Shown: positions 1 through 7,176, counted from the stretch's first letter. The stretch: DNA of 23,234 bases from DATGLE01 sp035294325 (GCA_035294325.1 DATGLE010000163.1:1-23234); one strand, 5' to 3'. The notes: generated by a model not told the origin, from the sequence alone. Numbers and translations are program-made.

Positions 1-242
1 AGAGCGACAAGATCCTCCTTCGTTGCCATCCCATCCATTCTGATCTCAATGGCATCGAAACGAGAGTCGATAGCGTTGAAGTGGGCCTCTATCTTCTGCT
101 CGAAGTCGATCTGGTAGGTGGTAAGTTGTCGGAAGCTGAGATCTATGCCCGCTGACAACGTTTCGATACGGTCATGTAGCATCGTCGTCTCCTGCTCCTG
201 GGCGCTTATACGCGTTTCCAGCCGTTGTAAGTCTGTACCCAT
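1..242 (-). CDS. Coiled-coil protein, N-terminal part (runs off the window)
   Basis: The reading frame starts with ATG at 242-240 and is open to the window edge, giving 80 residues of an incomplete protein that begins MGTDLQRLETRISAQEQE. A strong ribosome binding site (GGAGAGG) lies about six bases upstream of the ATG. The visible part is rich in Glu, Gln, Asp, Arg and Leu with heptad-like spacing, and contains the segment FNAIDSRFDAIEIRMDGM. This is typical of short coiled-coil proteins built from repeated 'xIDxRFDxIExR' units. No catalytic motif is visible, and the role is unknown. The frame is not in the supplied complete-ORF set because it lacks a stop inside the window. A plus-strand frame over the same bases (118-411) has no ribosome binding site and is rejected. 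Confidence 0.7.
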   Translation of the reverse strand, partial: MGTDLQRLETRISAQEQETTMLHDRIETLSAGIDLSFRQLTTYQIDFEQKIEAHFNAIDSRFDAIEIRMDGMATKEDLVA

Positions 243-666
243 GTTTTCCTCTCCCTTGCACCGTAAAATACCGGCAGGTCGTCGCTGGGTTGATAGCGCT
301 GCATCTAGCGATGTAGTGATGGCACGAATCGGTAATGGTCATGTGGTGGCTTCCCCCATTTCATCCCCGCCGAGCGGCCCATCCGTTTGCCGTCCGCTGT
401 TACCAGTATAGCGGATAATCAGAAGAGTTGCAATCCTATCCTGGACCAGCACAGGGCTATGTAATGCTCGCCAGAAGCGGGGGTCAAGGGGGCGGCCGCC
501 CCCTTGCGGGGCGTGGGGTGTCCCCGCCCAGACTCTTCCTTTCGGGCGTAGCGTGGGGAGCATTACATAGCCCCGGGACCAGCAGTGCTCAATTTAAAAG
601 TCGTTGGGGAGAGACGGTGGCGTACTATCACCTGACAGGAAGGTTAGGGACGCGAACGAGGAATGG
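243..666. other. Intergenic stretch between coiled-coil gene and membrane protein gene
   Basis: No convincing gene is seen here on either strand. The frames at 339-563 and 428-772 have repetitive Gly/Pro/Arg composition and no ribosome binding site. The main content is a 120-bp element with 16-bp inverted ends at 454-573, listed separately. The part from 243 to 453 presumably holds the promoter of the coiled-coil gene, but I see no clear -35/-10 pair. Confidence 0.6.
454..573. repeat. 120-bp element with 16-bp perfect inverted ends
   Basis: GGGCTATGTAATGCTC at 454-469 is exactly reverse-complementary to 558-573. The interior is very GC-rich, with runs of G and C and the sequence GGGGTGTCCCC near 516-526. 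A related C-rich stretch (GGGGACACCCCC) occurs at 1265-1276, downstream of the acetoacetyl-CoA synthetase gene. The structure fits a small non-coding palindromic or MITE-like repeat. It has no reading frame with a ribosome binding site. I see no obvious target-site duplication. Confidence 0.7.
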
Positions 667-1200
667 TCAGGTGCGCAGTTGTGTGCGAGTACGATGTAGA
701 GTGGCGAGGCCGACCAGGCCGATAAGGACGCAGAGCGCGCCTGTGCCGAGCACCATATACGCCCGACCATAATATTCCAGAACAGTCAGGTTGTAGAAAC
801 CGATGCCAAGCGCGATGGCTCCCAGGATGACCACTCCGGCAAGCACGGCCAGCCGAGAGCGCGGCACGAGGATGCCTGCGCAGCCTCCGACGAGGCAGAT
901 CAGGCCGGTCCCGATAGCCAGGCCGGCGCGTTCATGGTAGTGCAGAAACCTTATGCTGTACAGCCCGATACAGAGCGCGACGATGCCGAAGGCGATCATG
1001 CCATAGAGCAGCGTGCGTTTGCTGCTGCGGGCGACGATGGAGCCGACGATGAGCGCGATCACGCCGAGCGCGAGCGTCATTGCCAGGATATGAAGAGGCT
1101 CGCGATGATGCAGCGCGGCGTAAGTATACGCACCAACTTCGAGCGCGATAATCTCAAGCGTGATGGCGATAGGGAGCCAGACTGATTTTTTCATTTTCAT
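667..1200 (-). CDS. Six-helix membrane protein built of three repeated two-helix units
   Basis: The protein has 177 residues from the ATG at 1200-1198. A GTG three codons earlier (1209) and an ATG two codons later are possible alternatives, and the ribosome binding site (AGAAAG) is weak for all. Six hydrophobic segments are visible. They fall into three similar two-helix units at about residues 6-57, 62-112 and 116-166. The units align on IALEVGAYTY / VALCIGLYSI / IALGIGFYNL and then, in the last two, on AGLAIGTGLICLVGG / AYMVLGTGALCVLIG. No family is recognised and no charged transport motif is seen. The function is unknown; it could be a DUF-type membrane protein that arose by internal triplication. 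No partner gene shares its strand closely. Confidence 0.7.
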   Translation of the reverse strand: MKMKKSVWLPIAITLEIIALEVGAYTYAALHHREPLHILAMTLALGVIALIVGSIVARSSKRTLLYGMIAFGIVALCIGLYSIRFLHYHERAGLAIGTGLICLVGGCAGILVPRSRLAVLAGVVILGAIALGIGFYNLTVLEYYGRAYMVLGTGALCVLIGLVGLATLHRTRTQLRT

Positions 1201-1264
1201 CAAAAGCACTTTCTATAGTTTTTTTTATTGTTAACACGTAAAAGGGGGGAAAGGAGATTGATGC

Positions 1265-1345
1265 GGGGGACACCCCCGTGCCCCCGTCAGGGAACTGCCG
1301 CCCCCTGTCCCCCTCCTGCCCGCGTAGCAAGGGAAAAGGGGGGTA
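1265..1345. repeat. GC-rich intergenic element, G/C-run type
   Basis: This stretch between the stop of acetoacetyl-CoA synthetase and the membrane protein start carries runs of C on the plus strand (GGGGACACCCCCGTGCCCCC), followed by CCGCCCCCTGTCCCCC. It resembles the interior of the element at 454-573. It may be a decayed copy of the same repeat. No terminator with a T-run is clear here. Confidence 0.35.
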
Positions 1346-1350
1346 TGGGG

Positions 1351-3339
1351 CTAGCGCTCCTTAACCCTGTTGGCGAACTGAATAAAGTATTGCATGGATT
1401 GCGGGTTGCCCATTGCGCCGGTGCTGACGGCTTTTTCCAGTGGGGCGCCCATCAGCAGTTTCTTTACAGGGACCTCCATCTTTTTGCCGCTGAGTGTGCG
1501 CGGAACCTCTGGAATCGCGAAAATCTCGTCGGGAACGTGGTGCGGCGAGACGTTTTTGCGCAATTGCTCCTTGATCCGCGCCTTGAGCGCGTCATCCAGT
1601 TGGACGCCATCTCTCAAGACGACGAAGAGCGGCATATAGTAGCGCCCACCGGGCAGCTCGACGCCGACAACCAGACTATCTAGCACCTCTGGCAGACTCT
1701 CTACTGCACTGTAGATCTCGCTGCTCCCCATTCTGATGCCCATGCGATTGATCGTCGAATCGGAGCGTCCATAGATGATCGCGCTGCCCCTGGGTGTGAG
1801 CTTGATCCAGTCTCCATGCCGCCAGATGCCCGGATAGATGCTGAAATAGCTCTCCAGATAGCGCTTATTCTCAGGATCGTTCCAGAAGTAGAGGGGCATG
1901 GAAGGCATCGGTTCAGTGATCACCAGTTCGCCAACTTCGTCGGTGAGTGGCCGTCCTTGCTCGTCGAAAGCCTCGACCTTTGCTCCCAGCATACGGCACT
2001 GGATTTCTCCGGCATAAACCGGCAGCAGGATGGAGCCGCCTACGAATGCCGAGCACACATCGGTGCCCCCGCTGATCGAGACGAGCCAGAGGTCGCGCTT
2101 GACATGTTCATAAACCCAGCGGAAGCCCTCTGGCGGCAGCGGCGAGCCAGTGGAACCAATGGCGCGCAGCTTGCTCAGGTCGAACTGCTTACCTGGCTCA
2201 ATCCCGGCCTTCATGCAGGAGGAAATAAAGCCTGCGCTCACACCAAAGAAGTCGATGCCAGCATCGGCGGCATACTTCCAGAGCGTGCCGAAATCGGGAT
2301 AGGATGGGCTGCCATCGTAGAGCGCGACAACGCAGCCCACAAGCAGCCCGCTGGTCAGCAGGTTCCACATCATCCATCCGGTTGTCGTGAACCAGAAGAA
2401 ACGGTCCCCCGCTTTCAGGTCCATATCCAGGAAAATGCCCTTGAGATGTTCGAGCAGGATGCCGCCATGCCCCTGTACAATGGCTTTGGGCAGGCCAGTT
2501 GTGCCGGAGGAATAGAGTACCCAGAGAGGGTGATCGAAGGGAACCTGCTCGAACGTCACCTCGCCGGGTTCAGCCAGCATATGATGCCACGGGATCGTAT
2601 TCTCAAGGCTCTCGGGTATCACCTCGTCTTCCGCGAAGAGGTAGGGAACCAGCACGGTTTTTTGCAGCGTGGGCAGTGCCTTTTGCAGTTCGGCGACGAT
2701 AGGGCGCCGGTCAAAGCTCCTGCCGTTGTATTGATAGCCATCGACGGCGAACAGCACTTTCGGTTCTATCTGCTTGAAGCGATCGATCACGCTGTTGGTG
2801 CCAAAGTCGGGTGCGCAACTGGACCAGATCGCGCCCATGCTGGCGCAGGCGAGGAAGGCGATCACTGTCTGCGGGATGTTGGGCAGGTAGGCCACGACTC
2901 TATCGCCGCGCTGCACGCCCATCGCTCGCAGCGCTCTGGCGACGGCTCCTACCTTCTGGCGCAGTTCGCTCCACGATACCTCGACCAGATCGTGCCGTTC
3001 GGAGCGGAAGATCAGCGCCGGGCGACTGGTGGAGGCGTTCCTGAAGACATGTTCGGCGAAGTTGAGCCGGGCGCCGGGGAACCAGTCCGCGCCGGGCATC
3101 TTGCGCTCGCGCAATACTGTTGTGTAGGGCTGCGAAGCTTTGACGTGAAAGTAATCCCAGATCGAGGCCCAGAAGTCTTCGAGATGCTCAACCGACCACT
3201 GCCACAGCTCGTCGCGCGTCTGGAAGCTCAATCCCTTCTCCTGGGCGAGCCAGCGCATGTAATGCGTCACGTTGGCCTGCTCTTTGAGTTGATCCGAGGG
3301 TTCCCATAGCGGTTGGTCGTTGCTGGATGGCGTTGCCAT
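1351..3339 (-). CDS. aacS: Acetoacetyl-CoA synthetase (acetoacetate--CoA ligase)
   Basis: The 662-residue product activates acetoacetate with ATP and CoA to acetoacetyl-CoA in the cytosol, feeding ketone bodies or polyhydroxybutyrate breakdown products into the acetyl-CoA pool. It belongs to the ANL adenylate-forming superfamily, and its length is the usual one for AacS. Visible motifs are the P-loop YSSGTTGLPK (276-285), GGTD (424-427), HGDW (508-511), the hinge GRSD (524-527), and the C-terminal SGKKMEVPVKK (617-627) with the catalytic lysine. The N-terminal ACAS_N-type region and 'FTTTGWMMWN' (317-326) favour AacS over acetyl-CoA synthetase. The ATG start has GGAAAGG/GAGAG upstream. It diverges from the acetate permease gene, which suggests a shared role in small-acid carbon use. 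Confidence 0.93.
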   Translation of the reverse strand: MATPSSNDQPLWEPSDQLKEQANVTHYMRWLAQEKGLSFQTRDELWQWSVEHLEDFWASIWDYFHVKASQPYTTVLRERKMPGADWFPGARLNFAEHVFRNASTSRPALIFRSERHDLVEVSWSELRQKVGAVARALRAMGVQRGDRVVAYLPNIPQTVIAFLACASMGAIWSSCAPDFGTNSVIDRFKQIEPKVLFAVDGYQYNGRSFDRRPIVAELQKALPTLQKTVLVPYLFAEDEVIPESLENTIPWHHMLAEPGEVTFEQVPFDHPLWVLYSSGTTGLPKAIVQGHGGILLEHLKGIFLDMDLKAGDRFFWFTTTGWMMWNLLTSGLLVGCVVALYDGSPSYPDFGTLWKYAADAGIDFFGVSAGFISSCMKAGIEPGKQFDLSKLRAIGSTGSPLPPEGFRWVYEHVKRDLWLVSISGGTDVCSAFVGGSILLPVYAGEIQCRMLGAKVEAFDEQGRPLTDEVGELVITEPMPSMPLYFWNDPENKRYLESYFSIYPGIWRHGDWIKLTPRGSAIIYGRSDSTINRMGIRMGSSEIYSAVESLPEVLDSLVVGVELPGGRYYMPLFVVLRDGVQLDDALKARIKEQLRKNVSPHHVPDEIFAIPEVPRTLSGKKMEVPVKKLLMGAPLEKAVSTGAMGNPQSMQYFIQFANRVKER

Positions 3340-3400
3340 AGCGCTCTCTGCCTTTCCGAATAGTATGAAAATATGCTTGCATCATTGCACCGTTGCCCAA

Positions 3401-3411
3401 ATTATATACCA
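3401..3411 (-). promoter_or_regulatory. Extended -10 promoter candidate for aacS
   Basis: Read on the minus strand the sequence is TGGTATATAAT, which contains an extended -10 (TGnTATATA) overlapping a consensus TATAAT. The aacS start codon would be about 55 bases downstream of the implied transcription start. A -35 at normal spacing is poor; TTGCAA lies 22 bases upstream, which is too far. Confidence 0.4.
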
Positions 3412-3466
3412 TTTTGTTGCGGCCCCGGTTGCAAGAGCAGCCATATCCGGTGATCTATTGATAAGC

Positions 3467-3494
3467 TTGCAGATCTTGCAGAAAGTACTATAAT
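3467..3494 (+). promoter_or_regulatory. Sigma70-like promoter candidate for the acetate permease
   Basis: TTGCAG (3467-3472) and a perfect TATAAT (3489-3494) are separated by 16 bases in an AT-rich region. It points towards the acetate permease gene, whose start lies about 370 bases downstream. The distance makes the assignment uncertain; a nearer promoter could exist. Confidence 0.4.
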
Positions 3495-3863
3495 ATAAAC
3501 ATCTAAATGTAGTATCATCCATACTCAACCCATGCCCTCGAGTACGAGGAAGTACAGGCGGGGCGCAGGGGAGAGAAAGCGAAAGGAGGTGCGCTATCGG
3601 GTAAAGATCAGCCACGTTATACTGGTTAAGCTGTCGTTCTGATGAATGGCAGCAGGGTCCATCGCCCTTTCCCTTTTGTTTCAGGACGAGCCAGAAGCCA
3701 TCCATGATGACGTGGATGACCTGCCTTTTACTACCAGTGGGCATCGACGCCTGCACAGAGCAGACGCCTGGAGGCTGCATGTCATGTTTGCCAAGTATGC
3801 ACCGGATTCTGGCACATGTATTGTTAGTCTTTCTAGAGCAATGTAAAGAAAGGTGGGATTTCA

Positions 3864-4505
3864 ATGGCTCAATTTGCAGCCGGTACTGAACATGTAGAAC
3901 AGCCCGAAGTGAGTGCGGTTGCCAATCCCATGCCGCTAGGTATGAGCGCTTTTGCGTTTACTACTGCCCTTATTGGCTGCATCTACGCTGGTTTTATCGT
4001 TCCTTCCGGCGGTTCAAGCATCGCCCTTGCCGCAATGGCCGCTATCATTTACGGCGGTATTGTTCAGCTTCTCGCAGGTATGTGGGAATTCAGGAGGGAC
4101 AATACCATCGCGGCCACCCTCTTCTCAGCTTATGGGGGGTTCTTGATCGCCTTTGGCCTGGCTTTTGTTCCTACGCTGGGTGTTGCCAGCGCTCTTACGC
4201 GGGCCGGCGTTCTGCATACCGCGCTGGGTCTCTTCTTCCTCTGCTGGACGATTTTCTCGGCAGTGCTGCTGCTGGGTTCGCTCAGAACCAACCTGGCATT
4301 CCTGATCGTCCTGGCTCTTATGTTCCTGTCCTTCCTCCTGCTGACGATTGGAGAACTGGCAGGGGCGAGCGCTATCCTGCTGGTTATCGGCGGCTGGCTG
4401 GGCATCGTCTCGGCGCTGGTTGCCTGGTACGTGGCGCTGGCGGGCATGGTCAATGGCGGTCACAGCGTTTTCCGCCTGCCTATCGGCGCGATGACGATGG
4501 AGTAG
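3864..4505 (+). CDS. GPR1/FUN34/YaaH (SatP) family acetate/succinate permease
   Basis: The 213-residue inner-membrane protein should take up acetate or related short organic acids with protons. The family signature NPMPLGM is at 21-27, and AAIIYGGIVQLLAGMWEFRRDN, followed by TIAATLFSAYGGF, matches the conserved GxxQ...G..E...gNtf..t.f..yg.f block of the family. Six hydrophobic helices follow. The length is normal for bacterial SatP (about 190-215). The ATG start has AAAGGTGG about nine bases upstream. It diverges from aacS, so both may serve acetate/acetoacetate metabolism. A rho-independent terminator follows about 30 bases after the stop, so the gene is probably monocistronic. Confidence 0.9.
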   Translation: MAQFAAGTEHVEQPEVSAVANPMPLGMSAFAFTTALIGCIYAGFIVPSGGSSIALAAMAAIIYGGIVQLLAGMWEFRRDNTIAATLFSAYGGFLIAFGLAFVPTLGVASALTRAGVLHTALGLFFLCWTIFSAVLLLGSLRTNLAFLIVLALMFLSFLLLTIGELAGASAILLVIGGWLGIVSALVAWYVALAGMVNGGHSVFRLPIGAMTME

Positions 4506-4534
4506 CCAGCTTTGTAGCTGCCTGGTTAAAGCGA

Positions 4535-4571
4535 CCACTCTCCTCAATTCAATCGAGGAGAGTGGTTTTTT
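4535..4571 (+). terminator. Rho-independent terminator of the acetate permease gene
   Basis: The 11-bp perfect stem CCACTCTCCTC (4535-4545) / GAGGAGAGTGG (4555-4565) is followed by TTTTTT (4566-4571). It lies 30 bases after the permease stop and 17 bases before the convergent end of the FHA gene. It may partly serve both genes, although the minus-strand T-run is poor. Confidence 0.9.
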
Positions 4572-4587
4572 CTTGCCTGTTCTTTAA

Positions 4588-5751
4588 TTATGGCTGGGAC
4601 TGCTGGACGGCTCCTCCATTCAGTTTCCAGACGCCGTTCTCCTTGAGCAGATTGACTTTTGCGCTGACCGGAGCGGGCACATTGGCGAACGAAAGATTCA
4701 AGGTAGCTGTGCCGGTATTGCCGTTCGTCTGTACGTTGGTGTACGTGCAATCGGTGGGTTTCCCAGCCTGGGCGGTAGCCTTTGCCACGCCGGCTGCGTA
4801 TTGCTGTTCCGTCTCTTTGCTATGCATGCTTGATGAGAACTGGTTATAGGCCGTGTTATAATCTCCCGCTTTGATGGCATTGCAATAGGCCGTCAGCGTT
4901 TGCTGCGGTGTTGAGACGGGCGTAGGAGTTGCGGTGGGCGTGCTGCTGGCGGTGGGAGTGTTACTGGTTGAGTTGCCGTGGCCGCGCAGGACGAAGAAGC
5001 CCAGGCCGCCAACAACCAGGACAGCTAGGACGACCAGGACTGCGATCAGGCCGGCGCTGCTCTTTTTCGGCGGCGGCGTCTGTGGTACAGGCGGCAGAAA
5101 GCCCGGCTGCTGAGGGAAGCCCGGCGCCTGCCCGTAATTGGGGAAGCTGCCCGGCTGCTGAGGGAAAGCCGGGGGCTGCTGGTAGTTTGGATAGCCCGGC
5201 TGCCGGGGATACCCCGGCGCCTGCCCATAGCTATCGGGCGACGGGGGGAAGGCCGGGGGAGGCTGGTAGTTCGGGTAGCCCGGCTGCTGAGGGAAAGCCG
5301 GCGCCTGCGGTGGCGACTGCGGTGGTGCGTAGGGCGAGTTTTGTGGTGAGCTTCCAGCTATCCCCGCCTGTGGCGGCCACTGATCGTAGTTTCCGTAGGC
5401 CGCGCCGCCGGCCATCCCCTGATCAGGAACAGGCTCGGCAACTGTAGTAGCCGCGAAGGCTCCGGCTCCGTCCGTCTCATAGGTGAAGACTGTGCTCCCG
5501 ATGCGGATGCGATCTCCCATATTGAGGATGTGTGGCATCTGAGGTGCAATACGCTGCTCATTAACAAACGTTCCGTTGGTGCTGCCCCTGTCAGTGATGC
5601 TATATGCAGGCCCCGCCGGATGGATTTCCGCGTGATGCGATGAAGCCTGCGGATCTTGAAGCGCCAGCTGGTTATCTGGTGCGCGACCAATAGTGATAAC
5701 CGAAGATCCGAGTGGTACCGGTCCGAACGGGCCTTTCAGCGCTGCACCCAT
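4588..5751 (-). CDS. FHA-domain protein with Pro/Gln-rich linker, one membrane helix and an outer domain
   Basis: The 387-residue protein has four parts. An N-terminal FHA domain (about 10-92) shows GRAPDNQL, SSHHAEIH and DRGSTNGTFVN, the usual phosphothreonine-binding pattern. A linker (about 125-228) is rich in Pro, Gln, Tyr and Gly with repeats such as PQQPGYPNYQ and AFPQQPG. One membrane helix lies at about 233-255. A Thr/Pro-rich stalk leads to a C-terminal domain (about 282-380) starting LTAYCNAIKAGDYNTAYNQF, resembling small DUF4878/NTF2-like lipoprotein domains. The inferred topology puts FHA in the cytosol and the small domain outside, so it could link phosphoprotein binding to an outer signal. 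The start ATG has AAAAGGAG 11 bases upstream. It stands alone, but a PP2C gene lies 3.4 kb away. The ligand is unknown. Confidence 0.85.
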   Translation of the reverse strand: MGAALKGPFGPVPLGSSVITIGRAPDNQLALQDPQASSHHAEIHPAGPAYSITDRGSTNGTFVNEQRIAPQMPHILNMGDRIRIGSTVFTYETDGAGAFAATTVAEPVPDQGMAGGAAYGNYDQWPPQAGIAGSSPQNSPYAPPQSPPQAPAFPQQPGYPNYQPPPAFPPSPDSYGQAPGYPRQPGYPNYQQPPAFPQQPGSFPNYGQAPGFPQQPGFLPPVPQTPPPKKSSAGLIAVLVVLAVLVVGGLGFFVLRGHGNSTSNTPTASSTPTATPTPVSTPQQTLTAYCNAIKAGDYNTAYNQFSSSMHSKETEQQYAAGVAKATAQAGKPTDCTYTNVQTNGNTGTATLNLSFANVPAPVSAKVNLLKENGVWKLNGGAVQQSQP

Positions 5752-5853
5752 AACAGTAAACTCCTTTTGCGTTCATAGTGTGTAGCTAACGTCACATAGA
5801 TTAACGCTTCAATAATAGATAGGTATATGAGCATGGACATATTTACTATGTGA

Positions 5854-6168
5854 ACTCTGACACTCTCTTGCCGCTGCATTATAACGTTCTTCATTCACGA
5901 CGTGCGTCATAGCACGGCCTCGCTGTTACTCTCTATGGGCGTGCATCCAAAGATCGTGCGAGAACTGCCAGGTCACAGCACCGTCAGCAAGGCGCTTGAC
6001 ACCTGCTCGCATGTGCGTCCATCCTTGCAGAAGGAAGCCGCGAACCGCCTGGACACCCTGCTGACGAACCAGGGAAATTTCGTTGCTGTCACGGTTGCTG
6101 TCAGCCCGGCAAAAACGGCACGAAGTACCGGGAGAGAAAAGAAGAAGCCCGCTTTTGAAGCGGGCTAA
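5854..6168 (+). pseudogene. Tyrosine recombinase (phage-type integrase) C-terminal remnant, catalytic Tyr lost
   Basis: The open frame runs from 5854, and recognisable homology starts at HDVRHSTASLLLSMGVHP (5896 on). It keeps the integrase R-H box (HDxRHS), then GHSTVS, and LQKEAANRLDTLL. At the place where family members read LDTYSHV, this copy reads LDTCSHV, so the nucleophilic tyrosine is replaced by cysteine. GHS is preceded by Pro where Leu is usual. The N-terminal SAM-like domain and the first catalytic Arg are missing, and there is no start codon with a ribosome binding site. The last codons run into the terminator of the adjacent tRNA. It is best read as a decayed trace of an element that once integrated near tRNA-Arg. 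Confidence 0.8.
6146..6166 (-). terminator. Rho-independent terminator of tRNA-Arg
   Basis: A 9-bp perfect stem, AGCCCGCTT (6146-6154) / AAGCGGGCT (6158-6166), has a three-base loop. On the minus strand it is followed by TTCTTCTTTTCTC. It starts 8 bases after the end of the tRNA, in the right orientation. Confidence 0.8.
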
Positions 6169-6173
6169 ACGAA

Positions 6174-6246
6174 CGACGGTGAGAGGGGTCGAACCTCCGA
6201 CCTTCTCCTCCGCAGGGAGACGCTCTATCCACTGAGCTACACCGTC
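6174..6246 (-). tRNA. tRNA-Arg, anticodon GCG
   Basis: The 73-base cloverleaf folds completely. The acceptor stem is GACGGTG / CACCGTC with discriminator G, and the D-arm is GCTC / GAGC. The anticodon stem is TCTCC / GGAGA with loop CTGCGGA. The T-arm GGAGG / CCTCT contains TTCGACC. The anticodon (complement of 6211-6213) is GCG, which reads CGC (Arg). CCA is not encoded. Most bacteria read CGN arginine codons with A34 (inosine), so a G34 arginine tRNA is less usual. The 3' end faces the integrase remnant, the usual arrangement for tRNA-targeted integration. Confidence 0.93.
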
Positions 6247-6328
6247 AGATCACATGCTGTAGCATACTAAATTCTCGCGCTCTTGTCAAGAGGCGCTCCG
6301 CGAAGCCCTGGGATTCGCGAAGGTCAGT

Positions 6329-6372
6329 TCGGGAATGCCGTTCTGAGCGGCCGCTCAAAACGGCATTCCCGA
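6329..6372. repeat. Long near-perfect hairpin, 22-bp arms
   Basis: The palindrome is centred between 6350 and 6351. The arms (6329-6350 / 6351-6372) have one mismatch (6343/6358) and enclose GAGCGGCCGCTC at the core. It lies between the tRNA 5' end and the 3' end of the ArsR-type gene. It resembles the other long hairpins of this window in form but not in arm sequence. No T-run follows, so it is not a classical terminator. Confidence 0.75.
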
Positions 6373-6437
6373 TCCCGTGCGGTATACCTTGTTATCATGC
6401 GGCGGTGCACAAATTGGAACAAAGCGGGAATGGGAAA

Positions 6438-6465
6438 ATGCATGCACGCCGGAAAGCGCATGCAT
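6438..6465 (-). terminator. Possible terminator of the ArsR-type gene
   Basis: ATGCATGC (6438-6445) and GCATGCAT (6458-6465) form an 8-bp stem with a 12-base loop. On the minus strand it is followed by a short T-run (ATTTTCCC). It begins 29 bases after the ArsR stop codon. Confidence 0.4.
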
Positions 6466-6493
6466 CAGCAGCCTGTCCTGCCCCGCAGCAGTA

Positions 6494-6916
6494 TCAGGCA
6501 AGCCCCTCGATAACATCGCGTGCGCGGCTCAACGCTTCGCGCCGGACATAGTAATAGGCCCAGAGGCCCTTTTTTCGGCAATCTACCAGGCCCGCGTCAC
6601 GCAAAATACGCAAATGATGCGAAATAGTGGGCTGCTCCAGGGTGAAGCTCTCAACGATCTCGAAGACACATACCTCCCCTTCGTGACGACTGAGCAGGCT
6701 CAGGATGCGCAAGCGGGTAGGATCGGCCAGCGCCTTGAGCAAACGCGCCTGGATAACTGCATCATCCTCGCTCAGCGTGGGTACAAATTTGGGGGCGAGG
6801 CCCACTGTAGTATTACCCAGGCTCCCCTGGCGATGGATCGTATTCACCGGATTTGTAGCGCTGGCGGGCGCCGATGCTGCTGCGCGATTGCTATTCCCTT
6901 GATTGATCGATGTCAT
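6494..6916 (-). CDS. ArsR-family winged-helix transcriptional regulator
   Basis: The 140-residue protein has a long, low-complexity Ala/Ser/Asn-rich N-terminal tail (1-50) and then a typical ArsR winged helix (about 55-125). Recognisable are LLKALADPTRLRILSLL (59-75), the recognition helix LEQPTISHHLRILRDAGLV (93-111), and the wing KKGLWAYYYV. The classic alpha-3 metal site ELCVCDL reads EVCVFEIV (81-88), so only one of the two cysteines is kept; another Cys is at 113. It may sense something other than arsenite or use another site. I chose the ATG at 6916-6914, because GGAAGGAGGAGA lies just upstream, over an upstream in-frame ATG at 6940. No target gene adjoins it; it may be self-regulated through the palindrome near 7005-7020. 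Confidence 0.88.
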   Translation of the reverse strand: MTSINQGNSNRAAASAPASATNPVNTIHRQGSLGNTTVGLAPKFVPTLSEDDAVIQARLLKALADPTRLRILSLLSRHEGEVCVFEIVESFTLEQPTISHHLRILRDAGLVDCRKKGLWAYYYVRREALSRARDVIEGLA

Positions 6917-7004
6917 TGTCTCCTCCTTCCATCCTCCCAACCGGATGTATCAAAAAATAACCAGGATAGTGCTGCGATAGGCAACTTTATGCGGTAGCGA
7001 GGTT

Positions 7005-7020
7005 GCTTATTTATATAAGC
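7005..7020. promoter_or_regulatory. AT-rich palindrome upstream of the ArsR-type gene, possible operator
   Basis: GCTTAT TTAT ATAAGC is a 6-bp interrupted palindrome, 89 bases upstream of the regulator's start codon in an AT-rich promoter-like stretch (6990-7045). ArsR proteins bind dyads of this size near their own promoters. The assignment is an inference. Confidence 0.35.
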
Positions 7021-7106
7021 CTACCTAATAATAATTATAAAACTCAATCCAAATCCGGCCCGCCGGCAGCGGTCCCTCGCTTTCAATATACGAGATGATG
7101 GGAGCT

Positions 7107-7176
7107 TTTTGCGTAGAGTTGACAAAAGTGGGCCACGCCGTGCGGCGGGACCCACTTTTGTCAACTCTACGCAAAA
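7107..7176. repeat. Long perfect hairpin (26-bp arms) abutting the aspS stop codon
   Basis: The arms at 7107-7132 and 7151-7176 are perfectly complementary (outer TTTTGCGTAGAG, inner ACAAAAGTGGG). The 18-base interior can itself pair (CGCCG / CGGCG). The right arm ends on the base directly before the aspS stop codon, which is read on the minus strand at 7179-7177. It may stabilise or end the aspS transcript, but no proper T-run follows. Confidence 0.85.

Larger units (their letters stand above)
3340..3863. other. Divergent promoter region between aacS and the acetate permease gene
   Basis: No convincing gene lies in these 524 bases. The frames at 3382-3864 (minus) and 3646-3846 (plus) lack ribosome binding sites and have unconvincing composition. 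The AT-rich part nearest aacS (3380-3520) contrasts with its surroundings and carries promoter-like sequences for both directions, listed separately. If the plus-strand promoter is right, the permease mRNA would have a leader of about 360 bases. I see no recognisable riboswitch in that leader. Confidence 0.5.

Noticed and set aside
1816..3309. 497-residue plus-strand frame opposite aacS
   Set aside because: It is a shadow of the high-GC aacS coding strand. The minus-strand product has full adenylate-forming enzyme motifs.
3382..3864. 160-residue minus-strand frame in the aacS/permease divergent region
   Set aside because: No ribosome binding site and atypical composition. It covers the promoter region of both genes.
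6329..6372. Long hairpin as terminator of the ArsR-type gene
   Set aside because: It lacks a T-run and is over 120 bases past the stop. The smaller stem at 6438-6465 is the better candidate.
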